Below are positions 32,715 to 45,617 of a DNA stretch of 64,000 nucleotides, piece after piece (the first letter of the stretch is position 1; every line of letters begins with the position of its first letter). The stretch comes from Monodelphis domestica. Its lineage: Eukaryota; Chordata; Mammalia; Didelphimorphia; Didelphidae. Below the pieces are notes generated by a model that did not search any database, had not been told where the DNA came from, and saw only the letters and a list, made by a program, of their open reading frames with translations. The position numbers were made by a program, and so were the translations under genes. The DNA lies in contig NC_077233.1 of the NCBI RefSeq assembly GCF_027887165.1, forward strand, positions 180,815,207 through 180,879,206. The letters run 5' to 3'.

Positions 32715-33125
32715 GAAATAATAAAAATAGCTAATATATGTATCACATATTATATACATACTCATACACATGCATATATATATATATATACATACAGATG
32801 TACATAATATATTACATTTGGAGCAACTAAATGATTCAGTGGATAGAGAGCCACACGTGGAGATAAGAGGTCCTGGATTCAAATTTATCCTCAGACACTT
32901 CCTAGCCCTGGGATCCTGGGCAATTCACTTAACCCCAATTGTCTAGTCCTTACCACTCTTCTGCCTTGGACCCAATACTTAGTGTAGATCCTAAGACAGA
33001 AAGAAAGGGTTAAAATTATATGTATATATATGTATATAAAGCACATATTATATTTCATACATATTCTATATTAAAATAAGAGTTGAAGATGTGTATATAT
33101 ATATATAGAGAGATAGATAGATATT
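32715..33125. repeat. AT/TATG microsatellite tract split by a SINE
   Basis: TA-rich repeats lie on both sides of the SINE at 32820-33014 (a (TA)n core at 32773-32790 and another at about 33092-33106). This suggests insertion into, or growth next to, an AT tract. A short GATA run lies at about 33108-33122. Confidence 0.75.
32820..33014 (+). mobile_element. Marsupial tRNA-derived SINE
   Basis: Head 'gagcaactaaatgattcagt', B box 'tggattcaaat', then 'ccttaccactcttctgcctt' and tail 'gaaagaaagggttaaaa'. Boundaries are blurred by the surrounding AT tract. Confidence 0.82.
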
Positions 33126-33210
33126 ATCTCATTTGATTGTCACAACATGGTGTTACTATAATCTTCATTTTACAAATGAGGAAACTTAAAAGCTTAAGCT
33201 AAGTTGAACA
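33126..33210 (-). mobile_element. MIR3-type SINE core, antisense
   Basis: Contains 'tctcatttgattgtcacaac' and 'tcattttacaaatgaggaaa'. Confidence 0.6.
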
Positions 33211-33510
33211 GGGCGATGACACAAGTGGAAAAAGTGGATGAAAGTGAGAAATATTACAGAAAGAGAAACATTAGGACCTGTGTAGATAAGGGAAAGGAGA
33301 GAGTCAAATATGCCTGAGATTTTTGGTCTGGGTTTTTGGTGGGATGGTGTTGTCATCAATAGAAATATAGAAGTGTGGAGAATGGTCAAGATCCCAGGGG
33401 GAAGAATGAGTTAAGTTTGGGGCATGTGGGATTAACATCCTAGCATCTAGCGCTTCTCTCAGGCAGTTGAAAATGCAGGACTGCATATTACAGGAGAAAT
33501 AGTCTGTATA
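33211..33510 (-). mobile_element. L2 ORF2 fragment, antisense
   Basis: On the minus strand the order and spacing match the C-terminal part of L2/CR1-type ORF2 (region of the LGVILD-type block). On the plus strand it shows 'aagaatgagttaagtttggg' and 'aggcagttgaaaatgca'. Highly diverged. Confidence 0.5.
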
Positions 33511-33565
33511 TACAGGGTGTCTCAAAAATCTTAGTGCAGTTTTAAACTTTAATAGCTTAGACAAT
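33511..33565 (+). mobile_element. Tc1/mariner-type terminal repeat fragment
   Basis: A TA followed by 'cagggtgtctcaaaaatctt' and 'agtgcagttttaaact' is a typical mariner inverted-terminal-repeat start. I see no matching right end, so only one end remains. Confidence 0.6.
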
Positions 33566-33619
33566 TGCATAGAGATGTTACTTGAAATCACTGGAATAGA
33601 TGACTGGGAAATTATCAAA

Positions 33620-33800
33620 ATGATAGCTACAACTTGCACTGGCTCTGGGATCAAAGACTTGGGTTCTAGACTTGTCCCTGAGGCTTACTTCTTTTGTGAT
33701 CTTAAGAAAATCACTTTTCTTAGGATCCCAGTTTCCTTATTTGTAAAAAAGAGGGTTCTAATAGATGACTGCTGAGTTCCTCTCCAGATTTAGTTCCATA
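33620..33800 (+). mobile_element. MIR3-type SINE
   Basis: Contains 'gacttgggttctagacttgt', 'gatcccagtttccttatttg' and the L3-like end 'atttagttccata'. Confidence 0.6.
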
Positions 33801-34916
33801 AAGCACTGATCTTACTGAAACTCCTTTCTAGACTTTCTAGACTCCAGTGTCTTTTTCATAAAACCAAGGCTCTTGGGACCTGCATGATCTTTGGAACAGG
33901 CTGCATAATGTTGTCACTTGGAAACAGATCACTGGCTCTGTCTGGAGGGGTCTCTCCAGGGCTAACTCTTCATCTACTTTCCCAAATTATCTCATTTTGA
34001 TTTAATTCCCCAGAAAGTAAAGCAGCTGCTTTACAGGATGCTCTGAACAAATCATGTTAGGGTAAATTCTGCTTTGGGTTACAAGTTTTCAAAATTAATA
34101 AATAACTTTAAAAAGCCTCTAATAATTGGATTCTGCATCTTAAATACAATTGTTATTTAAATTAGCATTTTCTACTGGCTCTTCTATTGCCTGTAACTTA
34201 TCCTATTTCTTTTTGGACTCAGGATAAATATTAACTATTAAACATCTAGACATAGTAAGTGATACAAGTTATACTTACTATCTAGTAGGTAGGATTGGCT
34301 TGATGAGTACATAGAATAGGAGGCTGCTTACATACTTTGGTTACGAGGAGTGCCCAGAATGCCTCCTTGCTACCCAAAGATAGCTCCTCCCTAGTCTTTG
34401 CTGATGCTTGCAGTTCCATTGTTTGAGATCATTCCTTTTGGTTAAGCATCATTCCATGTTAAAATGAGTGACACTCAGGAGGAGTAACACATCAACTTGT
34501 CATACACTAACAAATGATATAAGTGAATTTAACACAATATTTGTAACCTTAAAGTTATATGACTAAAGATTTTGATAGAAAGGAGTTGGAGAGAGCAGGG
34601 ACATTGAAGCTACCCAAGCTTAGGGACTAAACAGATGGGAGGACCCTAAGGAGAGAATTCACTTACTGCAAAGTTTTGTTTAAATATGAACCTGTGTAGG
34701 AATAAAGAGCTATTAAGAAAAAAAAAACACCCAGAGAAGCCTGGAATAGAGAGGGCTAGCTAGATTGTGCTCACCAAAGTAAATTGGTATTATCTCAATA
34801 ATTAATAGCAATAAATACATTGTTAAATGAATATTATTTTGTGAATCTCAAGTTGTCTATTCCCTTATTATTGGAACACAGTGTCAAAGAGGAAATAAAT
34901 GTATGACAAAAGAGTA
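33801..34916. other. Unassigned DNA
   Basis: About 1.1 kb without a recognised repeat or exon. Confidence 0.4.
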
Positions 34917-34930
34917 GAAAAGTAATTGAA

Positions 34931-35088
34931 ATCATGCCTTCATGATGAGAGATCCTAGGTTCAAATCTGGCTTTAGATATATCCTGGGTCAGTCACTTAA
35001 CCCCAATTGCCTAGCCCTTACTGCTTTCCTGTCTTGGAACTGAAAGTCAGTATCAATTATAAGACAGAAATTAAGAGGTTTTTAAAGA
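34931..35088 (+). mobile_element. Marsupial tRNA-derived SINE, 5'-shortened, with perfect target-site duplication
   Basis: The copy starts in the tRNA-like part ('gatcctaggttcaaatctgg') and runs to 'gaaattaagaggtttttaaa'. The 15-mer 'agaaaagtaattgaa' occurs exactly at 34916-34930 and 35089-35103, which defines both ends. The A box is missing, so it cannot be transcribed from its own promoter. Confidence 0.9.
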
Positions 35089-35334
35089 AGAAAAGTAATT
35101 GAAGTTGTATCAATGAAACCTTTAAATGACAGTCAAGCATTAGGTGAACCTTTACTTGGGGAATCACTGTGACACTATCACTCAATCATAAAATACCCAC
35201 ATTAGGATAAGTCTCTATACAAAGTTCCTAAAGGAAAGGCTAATTACTTGGGAGTTTTTATAAATGAAAAGATTATTCATCTAAATTGATATATTTAAGA
35301 CATAGCTCTGACTATAGTAACCCTGTATTCAGAA

Positions 35335-35885
35335 AACTTCAGTACTTCTCTATTTCCACTAGGATAAAATATAAAACTCTGAACCTGGCATTTTAAGCCT
35401 ATTGTAGTATTCCTCCCAGTTATCTTTCTTAATATAATAGGAGCTTAATAAATGTTTACTTCTTTTAGTTCCACTCCCTTCAATAATACTTCTCTTCACA
35501 TACTCTTATTTCCTGACAAATAGGACTACTAGGGGTTCCCTGTAGGTACTATTTAATTTCCCACCTCCATGACTTAGTAGAGGTCCTCTGTGAATGGAAG
35601 GAATTATTTCTTCACCTTTGCTCCTTGGAATCCCTAGCCTCTTTCAAATCACAAAGATCAAAGTATAGAGCTTCTATGCAAAACTTCAGTTTCTGGTGAA
35701 ATCTCCATCTTAAAATAACTTGTATCATTTCTCTATGTTTGTTCCACATCTTCTGTAAGAAAATATAAACTCCTTGAGGGAAGGCACTACTTCAGTTTTG
35801 TCCTTTTACAACCCCCCTTCCTATACCTAGCACAGACCTCATTCAAGGGTAAACGCCCAATAAATACTTATTGAATTGAAATGAA
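35335..35885 (+). mobile_element. L2 LINE ORF2 end and 3' UTR
   Basis: It begins with 'ggataaaatataaaactctg', the end of the L2 coding part. It then shows a 3' UTR with 'aaactccttgagggaaggca', 'atacctagcacagacctcat' and 'cccaataaatacttattgaa'. The middle is deleted or diverged. Confidence 0.65.
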
Positions 35886-37079
35886 CTGCCCACTAACAAG
35901 GACTTAAAATCATCTTTAGGATTTTCGATGGACATATTCTGAAAAAAAAATTCAAGTCAATAGTTGCTAAGGAGAAAAAGGAATTTATTGGTTAGCTGAA
36001 TGATGAATTCTACTTAACCACCTCATTATGATGCACTAAGATTCCATTACTGTAACCCTATAATACATTGATTCCATAAATAATCTAAATTAAGATTCAT
36101 GTTCCATTGATGCAAATAAATGCAATTATTACTCTAGGCTGAAACACGGGTATATTGATTCTTTTAGTGTTTTCTTTAAAATTCATTCCATTCATCAATA
36201 TAAAAGAGCACTTTGGATTCAGTCCCCCAGTATGGGACCATGCAACATTCTTCTTTTTATAAGACTATGTTTATGATCACATCTAGGCAGTGCAGTACTC
36301 TTTAAAAAGGAGTAGGAACAATTGAATATAAAATTTAAAGCCACAAATGAAACCTTTTTATTTTAGACTGTTCTTTTCTAAGCTAGGCTTCTTTATCTTA
36401 AAATTCCTCAGTGTTTGGATCTCTGTGGTACCCTGACAGTTTATTGATATTATTCTTGATTTCCTCTCTTCTATTTTCTCTGCCACAGTCCAGAAACCTG
36501 CCATTTCACCCTCATCTTTATTTTTCCCTACTACCATGAAAAAAAAAACTCTCTCTTTGGTATATTCCTTTCAGGTGCCCCTCCAATGGGGAATTTCATT
36601 TCACTACCCTCTTCTATGCCCAAACTGCATTTTTCAGCTACCTTTGTGAAACGACATCTGATTGTATTATATGAACTGTTGGGAGGGCTATTGGAGTGGG
36701 GAAAACCAACACCTGCATTCTAAAAACAGTAGGTTGTCAAAATATATACTCTTATTTAAAATATTTATTTGATTCCTACACAATGTTCTAATAATTAAAG
36801 AGCAGAAAATAAAGTTTCATTAAATACATGTTTCATTCAATAATATATTTGTTAGTATTCATTACTAAAATGAATTGAATTGAGCTCAATAGAGTTAAGG
36901 ATCTAAGAATTGCCTTTTAGGCCCATGGAAATACATTCTTGGAAGAACAAAGAAATGGTATTGTGAGCACTAACTTATGGAGTCAATTCAGTAAATATGC
37001 CACTGCCATAAAAGAATGTCTTGAGCAAGAAAAGCATAATTATTTTGTTGGACCATATTATTGCTCTCTATGGAATGTC
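35886..37079. other. Unassigned DNA
   Basis: About 1.2 kb without a recognised repeat or exon. Confidence 0.4.
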
Positions 37080-37285
37080 CTTCCTGCAGTCAGGAAGACT
37101 TAATTTCAAAATCTAGCCTCAAACACTTAGCAGAAGTGTGACCTTAGGCAAATCCTTAACCTCTGTTTGCCTCAGTTTCCTCAGCTGCAAAATGGGCTGT
37201 TGCATAAGGATCAAATGAAATAATTGTGAAAAACACTTAGCATGATGTTTATGACATAGTAGACATTACCCAAATTACATTCATT
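37080..37285 (+). mobile_element. MIR-type SINE
   Basis: Contains 'agtgtgaccttaggcaaatc', 'tttgcctcagtttcctcagc' and 'ggatcaaatgaaataattgt'. Confidence 0.75.
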
Positions 37286-38493
37286 TTCTCTTAGTCCCTT
37301 CTTTAAGCTAGGCTCCCCAGCTTTAGAATATTGCTTTGGATTCCTTTTTCTGCTCCCCATCCCTTACCAGTAGGTTCATTAGATTGGTTATTACTGGTGG
37401 ACTTTGGTTTGCTCTCACACAGACTCTGGTTTCTCTCTTTTAGATTATGCCCTTTTCCCACAGGTTAAGTTCTTTCTCTAAGTGTTCCTCTGTAGATATT
37501 CTACTATGCATAGAATGCAAACAGATCTTATAGCTGCTCATATTTGGTGATTATTCTCAGTGCTTTTTGCTGAAGTTCATCATTTTTTGGTAAGAGGGTC
37601 TAAGATCTATCTTAGGAATCGTCATGACAGAGTTTTGAAGTGGCTGCCCAGTGAATGAAGTAGGGTTAGTGGGGAGTGGGAAGTACAAGAGGTAATTTAG
37701 TGTGGATCAGTCACTGGGTATCTGCAGAATGAAAATAGATTGATAGGAAATGAGTGGAAAAGAGGAATGGCATCCAAGGGTGGCCTTCTGAAGATAATTC
37801 TTAAAAGCATATTTGGCATTGAGTGTAAAGGAAGAAGGACATTTGAATGTAAATTCTCAGGGTTTATTCTGTGTTCAGATTGGATGAATTTTGAAGTATG
37901 CATGCATTTGGAAACCAAGTTCTAGAGGTAAGAGAGGTAGATATTCCCTGCATGTATAGCTGGCTAGAGATATTGTGCAGTTTTGGATCCTAGTTATGAT
38001 ATTTCAAGAATATTTTCAGTATCTGGAGAGCTATGATAACAGAATCCTTAAAGATAGGAGATAATTGTTCAGCAGAGTTCTGAAAGAGCTGTAGTCTGCC
38101 CGTATAACTAAAAAATACTCAGAGAGAAGAGGGAGGGAACCACAAGAGCCAGAGCCCCAAACCAAGGGTATTCGTTTGAATGGGTCTGTGTCATCCAGTT
38201 CTGATGATTTCCCATAATCATTGAAATCTATTTACCCTGTCACTATGAGGGGTGGAAGTCCACATTACTAATTTATAGTACAACCTTTATCTTTCTCCTA
38301 ATTTGTGTCTTAAATGATGACTGAGCTACTGACTGCCCTGAGATTTACTGATTTATAGGGGTCGGATAAAGGGCAGGGGAACCAAAAGACCTTGCAACTA
38401 AGGGAATAGAGGGACCAGATTCTGTAAACTATGATCTCATTAACATATAGCACCTTAGAAGAAATAAATAGGTGGCCCTCACAGTGCATAAAA
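37286..38493. other. Unassigned DNA
   Basis: No firm assignment. A faint similarity to L3/CR1 ORF2 may exist near 37955-38080 but is below what I would call. Confidence 0.35.
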
Positions 38494-38502
38494 TCAAGTA
38501 CT

Positions 38503-39246
<744 letters not shown>

Positions 39247-39252
39247 CAAGTA

Positions 39253-40160
39253 GCCTTTCTAATGGTATCACCATGAATTCCCTAGTCTCTTCCCAGTCAG
39301 GCAGAGGGACTGCCAGCATCACTTGTCCAGTGCAAGTCTTCTGTGGGCCTTCAGTGTTGAGCTTATTCCTACATGCCAGGCTGAAGTAGCCTTTGTTATA
39401 TCTCTCTTGGTGGGTCAGCCTGCCCACTGGACCACACCTTATGCCTCATAGAAAAGACTTTTTGATTGGAGAATAAGGAAGAGTTCCTCTACAAGTTCAA
39501 TGAAATTTATGATAGCTCCTTTTGATTCTGGATTGTCAACCACTGGATTTGCTCACTATGGCAAGGGTGCAGACAATGATGAAATGATCTAGGTTCCTTT
39601 CATACCTAAATTTGCTTAATATTTTATTTGATACCTCTACCATGATCTGATCTATCAGTTTCCAAAAAGACTGGTTCTATCTATCTGTAACTCTAGATTA
39701 AATAGCCCAAGTCATAGAGACTTTGATTTTTCTTACTCTGTCTTTAAGAGAAAAAAAAGGAATCTTGGAAAGATCCATCTTCTGGAGGTAGTGAACTATC
39801 CTGCTGAGAAATACTGAGGGATAGAAAGGACAAGGAGAACTTCTGTTTTGAGTCAATTATCACCTTTGAGAAAAACTAAAGATATTTTGAGAGAAGCTAC
39901 TTTAATCTCTATCTTGTGGGAAAGATATGATGTAGATAAGAAATCCTAAAAACAGTGCTTCAGAGCCTGGCTGCCATCCTGAGAGAGCTGAATTGAATGG
40001 TGGGGCTCTGGTTCTAGTATTGAAGTCAGCAGTTGTAATTAATAGTTGGAGAAGACCCGGACTATAATCTTTCTCACAGCTGATATTATTCAGCTATATC
40101 TTCATATTATTTTTTGAATGGTTAAATAAACTATGTGGTTAAAAGTACTGAATCTTATAA
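39253..40160. other. Unassigned DNA
   Basis: No repeat or exon recognised. The frame that starts at 39168 begins inside the SINE and is not a gene. Confidence 0.4.
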
Positions 40161-40350
40161 TTTTTAAAAAAAATCCTTATTTTCTGCCTTAGTATCAATT
40201 CTAAGACAAAAAGAGCAACAAAGGCGAGGCTATCAGGGTTAAGTGACTTGCCTAGGATCACATAGCTAGGAAGTATGTGAGATCAGATTTGAACCCAGGT
40301 CCTCCTGACTCCATGCCTGGCATTCTATCCACTGTGCTACCTAGCTTCCC
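40161..40350 (-). mobile_element. Marsupial tRNA-derived SINE, antisense
   Basis: Contains 'tttctgccttagtatcaatt', 'gggttaagtgacttgcctag', the B-box complement 'atttgaacccagg' and the head end 'gctacctagcttcccc'. Confidence 0.85.
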
Positions 40351-41439
40351 CATTGATACTTACTAAAACCTATGAAAGGAAGAGCAGAGAGACAGAAAGA
40401 TAGACAGACAAAGAAAGAGTTTATGGGGAAACAGTTTTCTGGTTCATTTATAGACTGGGATGACCTTCAGAGTTAATTGAGGAAATAATGAAAACCTGTT
40501 CTCCTCTATTAATTTATTATGTAAAGAACAGACTATATACCTCAACTGCTTTAGAAACTAGTTGTTTATTAAATTGAGAACCAAACAAATAAAATAGAAA
40601 AAAACAAAGGAAAATGAAAAAAGAACCTAGGTAGAAAACTAATTTTAAAATGAAAGTAGCAGTTAGAGAGAGCTAAGGGCTTATTCACCTTTCCTTTAGC
40701 TCATTCAAAGAGTTAGCATGGTATATATAAAGATATGTCTAAAATATTATGATACAGTATAATCATAGCCCATAATATATAGGCTACATGTGGAAAACTA
40801 TCTCTCATCTTGTAATATGTATAATAGTTAGGATAGAGTAGACTCTCTAATGTCCTAATATTCACCAGATACATGTCATTGATGAAGCTCTCTATGGTGG
40901 TCTTTCCAGAAAACCTAATGACTACTGTCCAGTTTTGGTGATGCACATGGCTACAAATAACAGTTCCAGAGGGAATCTAGAAGAGTTTCTTAAGATTTTG
41001 AAGCTTTAACTAAGAAACTGTATTTTAAGAACATAGATGAAATTTTTATCACAGCTACCAGAAGAGAAAGACATATCTGGAAAGTGAATAGTTAGTTAAG
41101 AAGATGGTGTTTGAGAATGGAATTCTGTTTTCTGGACCACAACTTCAGAATATAAGAATAATGAACTCTTGGCCAGAAGTGGTAGGCAATTAAGCAAAGA
41201 TTTGCAAAAATGCATTTATCTGAAGTTTAGCAAATTTAACCCAAACAGATTTGAACTGAAAAGGAAGAGAGAAGGAGAAAACTGCTTGGGCATAGGCATA
41301 CATTTAGTGAGCATCTATGAGACAGGAAGATGAAAAGCTGTAAAATTTATAAGAGAAAAGACCCAAGCAATGATTTGACAATAAAAAGCCATGATTCTAG
41401 ATATCCTTGTATAAACATGCCAAGAATGGGGAAAAGGAA
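40351..41439. other. Unassigned DNA, possibly upstream L3/CR1 sequence
   Basis: No clear feature. It lies directly upstream of the L3/CR1 endonuclease region and part may be its degraded 5' end. Confidence 0.35.
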
Positions 41440-42859
41440 AGAAGAAAACTAGACATCCTAATGTAAGAAAACATATCGGACCTCACTGATAATACTGAGA
41501 CTCGGTGGGAAGGCATCCATGACTAAAATATGACTGTGGAGGGGTATATCTCTTTGAGAAGGAACAGAGTAAGTTAATAGGCATGAAGCAGAAGTAGCAC
41601 AATATTGTATATTAAAAAGATCTAATTATGTAAGGCAATCATAAAGTAAAAGAGAGTGGTAGGGGGAGAACATGTGACTAAAGGTCAATGGACGTAGAAG
41701 TTCTCATCATCGAAATATATGTACTATACTTCAAATGCCCTGGACAGAGATAGCAAAGAGATGGAGAATTTGGAAAACAGATCACAGTCCTTGCACAATA
41801 GGAAATGGTGACAGTGGTGATAGGAAGGGGCTAAAATAATACAGATATCTTTTAAAGTTTTCCCTCTGCCAAAAAGAAAATGACCAATGTTTCTTGTTTT
41901 GCTTTAGTGATAATTTCACTGGTCAAAATGTGAAAGAACCAACAGAGGAAATTTCTAGTCTGGATCTGATTTTTATTAATAGTTTGGAATGGAAGTAATG
42001 AGAATCTAATGGAAAGGTGACTATTCTATCTTCTACTTATTTTATATAGGAAAAAGAAAAGTTAAGTATAATTTGGTATCCAGCCAAAATTTTGAAAGAC
42101 CAGATTCAGAGGAAGGATAGAATTGACATTAAATTCCAAAAGGGGAAAATAGACAAGAGGGATGAAATTTCATAAGAATGAAAATTTGAACTCTATCCCA
42201 GGGAGGAAGAAAAGGGGATGTGGATGCACATGGAACTCATTGACTACTTTTTTATTTTTAAAAGATGTCTATATTTTTCTACATATGTGTCCTTTTCCTC
42301 TTTCCTTGTCCTCTTTGAGTTACAAATATAAGTAGTTCTATTGCTGGGTGAGAAGATGGAAACAAGTGTAGGAAAGGAAGGCACAGATAATACAGAGGCA
42401 TAGTCCTAAGAGAATAGTGTCTAAAGTACTATAGCTCAGAATGAGAGGCAGCTGGTGAGGGAAGATAAGGACAACAAAAAAGTTTTCTTTAGCTACATTG
42501 GGGAAAAGAAGAGGATCAAAGAAGGGTTGAAATTCTTGCTTGGGGGTGAATAGGACGATGATAATTAATGGCAGAAGGCAGAGCTGCTCAACTCATACTT
42601 TGGTTATTTTGTCTGCCAAGGAGAATGATCTTTGGATTTTAATAAAAATGGCAAATAGGGCACTGACAACCAAGATAAGTAAGGAGCAAGTAAAATAACA
42701 CAATCATTTAGATTGAGAACTTTTAAACCAGCAGGTTCCGGATTCTAGGATATGAAGAGAACTGGTAGCTCGGATCACTGAGTCATTCTTGGTGATTTTT
42801 GAAAGATCATTCAGAACTAGAGAGATGAGGTAGGGGTGGAGAAGGGGAAATGTCTTTTC

Positions 42860-43414
42860 AGTTAGCCAATAAGTATTTATTAAAGACCTACTATGTGCTG
42901 GGAACTGTCCTAAGTAATAGAGATACAAAGAAAGGCAAAAGATAGTCACTGTTCTCAAGCTCACAGACATGTAAGCAACTATGTAGAAATAAGATAAATA
43001 CAGGATAAAATTGAAAATAATCACAGGAAGATGACACTCAAATGAAGAGGTATTGGAAAAGGCTTCTTGTAGAAGATGAAATTTCAGCTAGAACTTTAGG
43101 GAAGTCAGGATGTGGGAATGAGGAGGGAGAGATTTCCGGGCATGGAGTGGGGGTAGCTAGTGAAAATGTACAGAGGAGATGGGATATCTTGTGTGAGAAA
43201 CTGCAAGATGGTCAGAGTTTCTCAATTGCTAAGTAAGAGGATTGGACAGTTGGATAGGACCAGGTGATGAAGGGACAAATAGAGTTTTATATTTGATCCT
43301 GGAAGTGTAAGGGGCTAATGGAATTTATTGAATAGGGAGCTGATATGGTTGGACCTCAAGATCAGTTTGATAGCGGAGTGCAAGATGGACTTGAGTGAGT
43401 TTAATTTTGATTTG
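42860..43414 (-). mobile_element. L2 LINE 3' UTR and ORF2 end, antisense, inside L3
   Basis: It starts with 'agccaataagtatttattaa' and 'tactatgtgctgggaactgt', and continues with 'gcttcttgtagaagatgaaa' and 'ttatatttgatcctggaagt'. L3 sequence is continuous on both sides, so the L2 landed in the L3. Confidence 0.75.
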
Positions 43415-43594
43415 GGACAAAATTCTAGGACACATCACTAAAGGGATAGTACACATCTAAGGAAGGAAACCATGGTTACAAAGATCCCACATGGCTTCAT
43501 CAAGATTAGGTAATGCTAGGCTAACCTTATTTCCTTTTTTGATATTTACTATATCACTACCAAGGGCATGCTATATTGTTTCCCTAGGATTTTG

Positions 43595-44361
43595 TGTCAG
43601 GAACCAGCTCATGACTTTTAACAGATCAGGATATAGATTTATTTTCAGAGGAGGTCCCTCACAAACATTTTCAGGCTTGCATTCGCAGTCAAAGAAATTC
43701 CAGGAATATCTTGCTTTTTTTGCTCTCCTTAGAAAAAAGATTCTCACTTCTGTATATACTCAAGATAAAAATACATAAACTCTCCACCATATTTCATTTA
43801 ACCTGACATAAAGTAGAGAAAGGTTTAGCTTCATGTCCATCAACAATTTGGTAAATTATTTTCCTCTTTCTGGAATGTTAAACAGCCCCCCCCACCCCCC
43901 AATTCACCTCAGAAGTCCCACCTTCAATAAACTATATAGTCTTATGTGATTCACAGTAGGCTACTAGGACAAGCTCTATGTATTTGCTTCTTCACCTTGA
44001 GGCTTAGTGTTTCCTTGCTTCACAAAGGTTCCTTGCTTGTATAGGTCTCTCTCAGATTTAGTTCTCTGCTATGTTACTGTCATTAAAGATGTTTCCTTTG
44101 CTTCTTTCTGTTGCTGAGGCTCTGTCTTCTCTTTGGTTGCATGACTAGAGCTGTTTTTAGCATATCCATCTCTCCTAATGTGGCATGGTGTCCCTCTTTC
44201 TGTGCGGCACCTATTCTCATCTTTATCTCATCTTTATGGCCTCCGGGTCAATGGGCTGTTCATCTTTTCCATCTCTACCTTCACAGTTTCTTTTGTACAG
44301 AAGAAGCCTCAGTCATCTGAAGTAAGTTTGCCTCATTCATCTATGCAAATTCCCTCTATAT
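43595..44361. other. Unidentified part of an insertion in L3
   Basis: About 770 bp that separate two halves of the L3 RT region and join the hAT-type element on the right. It starts with TGTCAGG and contains an AATAAA, so an LTR fragment is conceivable. I cannot define its ends. Confidence 0.35.
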
Positions 44362-44935
44362 CAGGTGTTCATAAACACCTTACTTGGAATCCATGAACCT
44401 TTGAGGTCTCCATGGATTGGCCTTAAGGAGTTTGTAAAATTGGATGGGGAAAAATTCTTGATTTTCACCAACCTCTAACTGAGCTTTAGCATTTCCTTTA
44501 ATTATGAATCTAAATAACTGACCATAGTAGTTTTAGCAATAGTGACTTTGTCACCTATAGATTTATATCACATTATAGGTAAAAATCTATTGGATGTTCA
44601 ATGTGACATGTGTGTTGCCTTGTCAAAGAAGACCTCATAATTGGAAGTTATTTTTTGAGCTGAGCAACGACCTTAATGGTGATATCTTAAAAATAAGGTG
44701 TAACTTTTACTTGCTTATTTTAAAAATGTATTTTCTTGTTATTTAATGCATTAATAAAGAAGAATGTATATTATTGAATCAAAATTTATTTCTTAAATTT
44801 TGCTAATTATTTTGAAAGTTTTTCTTTTTACTCCTATACATTTATGCATTTAAGAAAATTTTGAGGAGAGGTCCATAGGCTTCACCAGATTGCTAAAGGG
44901 GATTATGATACACAAAAAAAGGTTACGAACTCCTT
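44362..44935. mobile_element. hAT-type non-autonomous DNA transposon
   Basis: Left end 'caggtgttcataaac' and right end 'ggttacgaactcctt' are inverted in 11 of 15 bases. The interior has 'ggtccataggcttcaccaga', a phrase found in mammalian Charlie-related hAT elements. The 8-bp flanks (44354-44361 and 44936-44943) agree in 5 bases. No transposase is present. Confidence 0.55.
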
Positions 44936-45157
44936 CCCTACCTTAGCAAAGCAGTTTACAAAGTCCCTTATGTTATTCTTGTGGAGGTATGTGGGTCAGG
45001 CAATAAATAATATAATTAGATGGATTTGGAACTGGCTAGAACAAAGAACAGTTTTTAATGACATCAATTGGTGTAATTGATATCATTGTTATTAAAGATG
45101 TCAACTTGGACATTTAAAAAAAATCAGTGACTTGAAAGAAGGCAGAGATGGTGTGTG

Positions 45158-45617
45158 CTATAGGCAAAGTTCTAATCGGTCATGATATAATAATTAGAGC
45201 CTAAGTATGCAAGTAAGCATTTGCTTTATTGAGAGATGATATAATCTCCCTTTTCATTTTATTAGTTATTGCTTGATTTTCTTTTATAAAAATACTACAA
45301 AATTTGAAAGATGATAAGATTTTTCAAACAGGGAAGGATCCATAGTGAGGCTCCTTTCAATGAATGTTGACATCATCTTGAGAAAATAATCTTGGTGGAT
45401 ATCCCCTACCTCCCCCTTCCAAGTGAAAAATGTGTAGCTCGAGGTTTCATTAGAAACTCCAGATTTTAGGTATTCCTTGGGACACCTCTTCCTGCAGGAT
45501 AATTGCTCATCTGAAAGCATGCACTGATATCCTAGATCATTAACCTGGGCAGAGATCCTGATTAACTTGAAATATGCCATTTGAAATAAGATCTAATTCA
45601 GTTCCCAGCCCATCCTA
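45158..45617. other. Unidentified insertion in L3
   Basis: About 460 bp between two L3 RT segments. The 98-codon minus-strand frame 45284-45580 lies within it but has no recognised domain. Confidence 0.35.
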
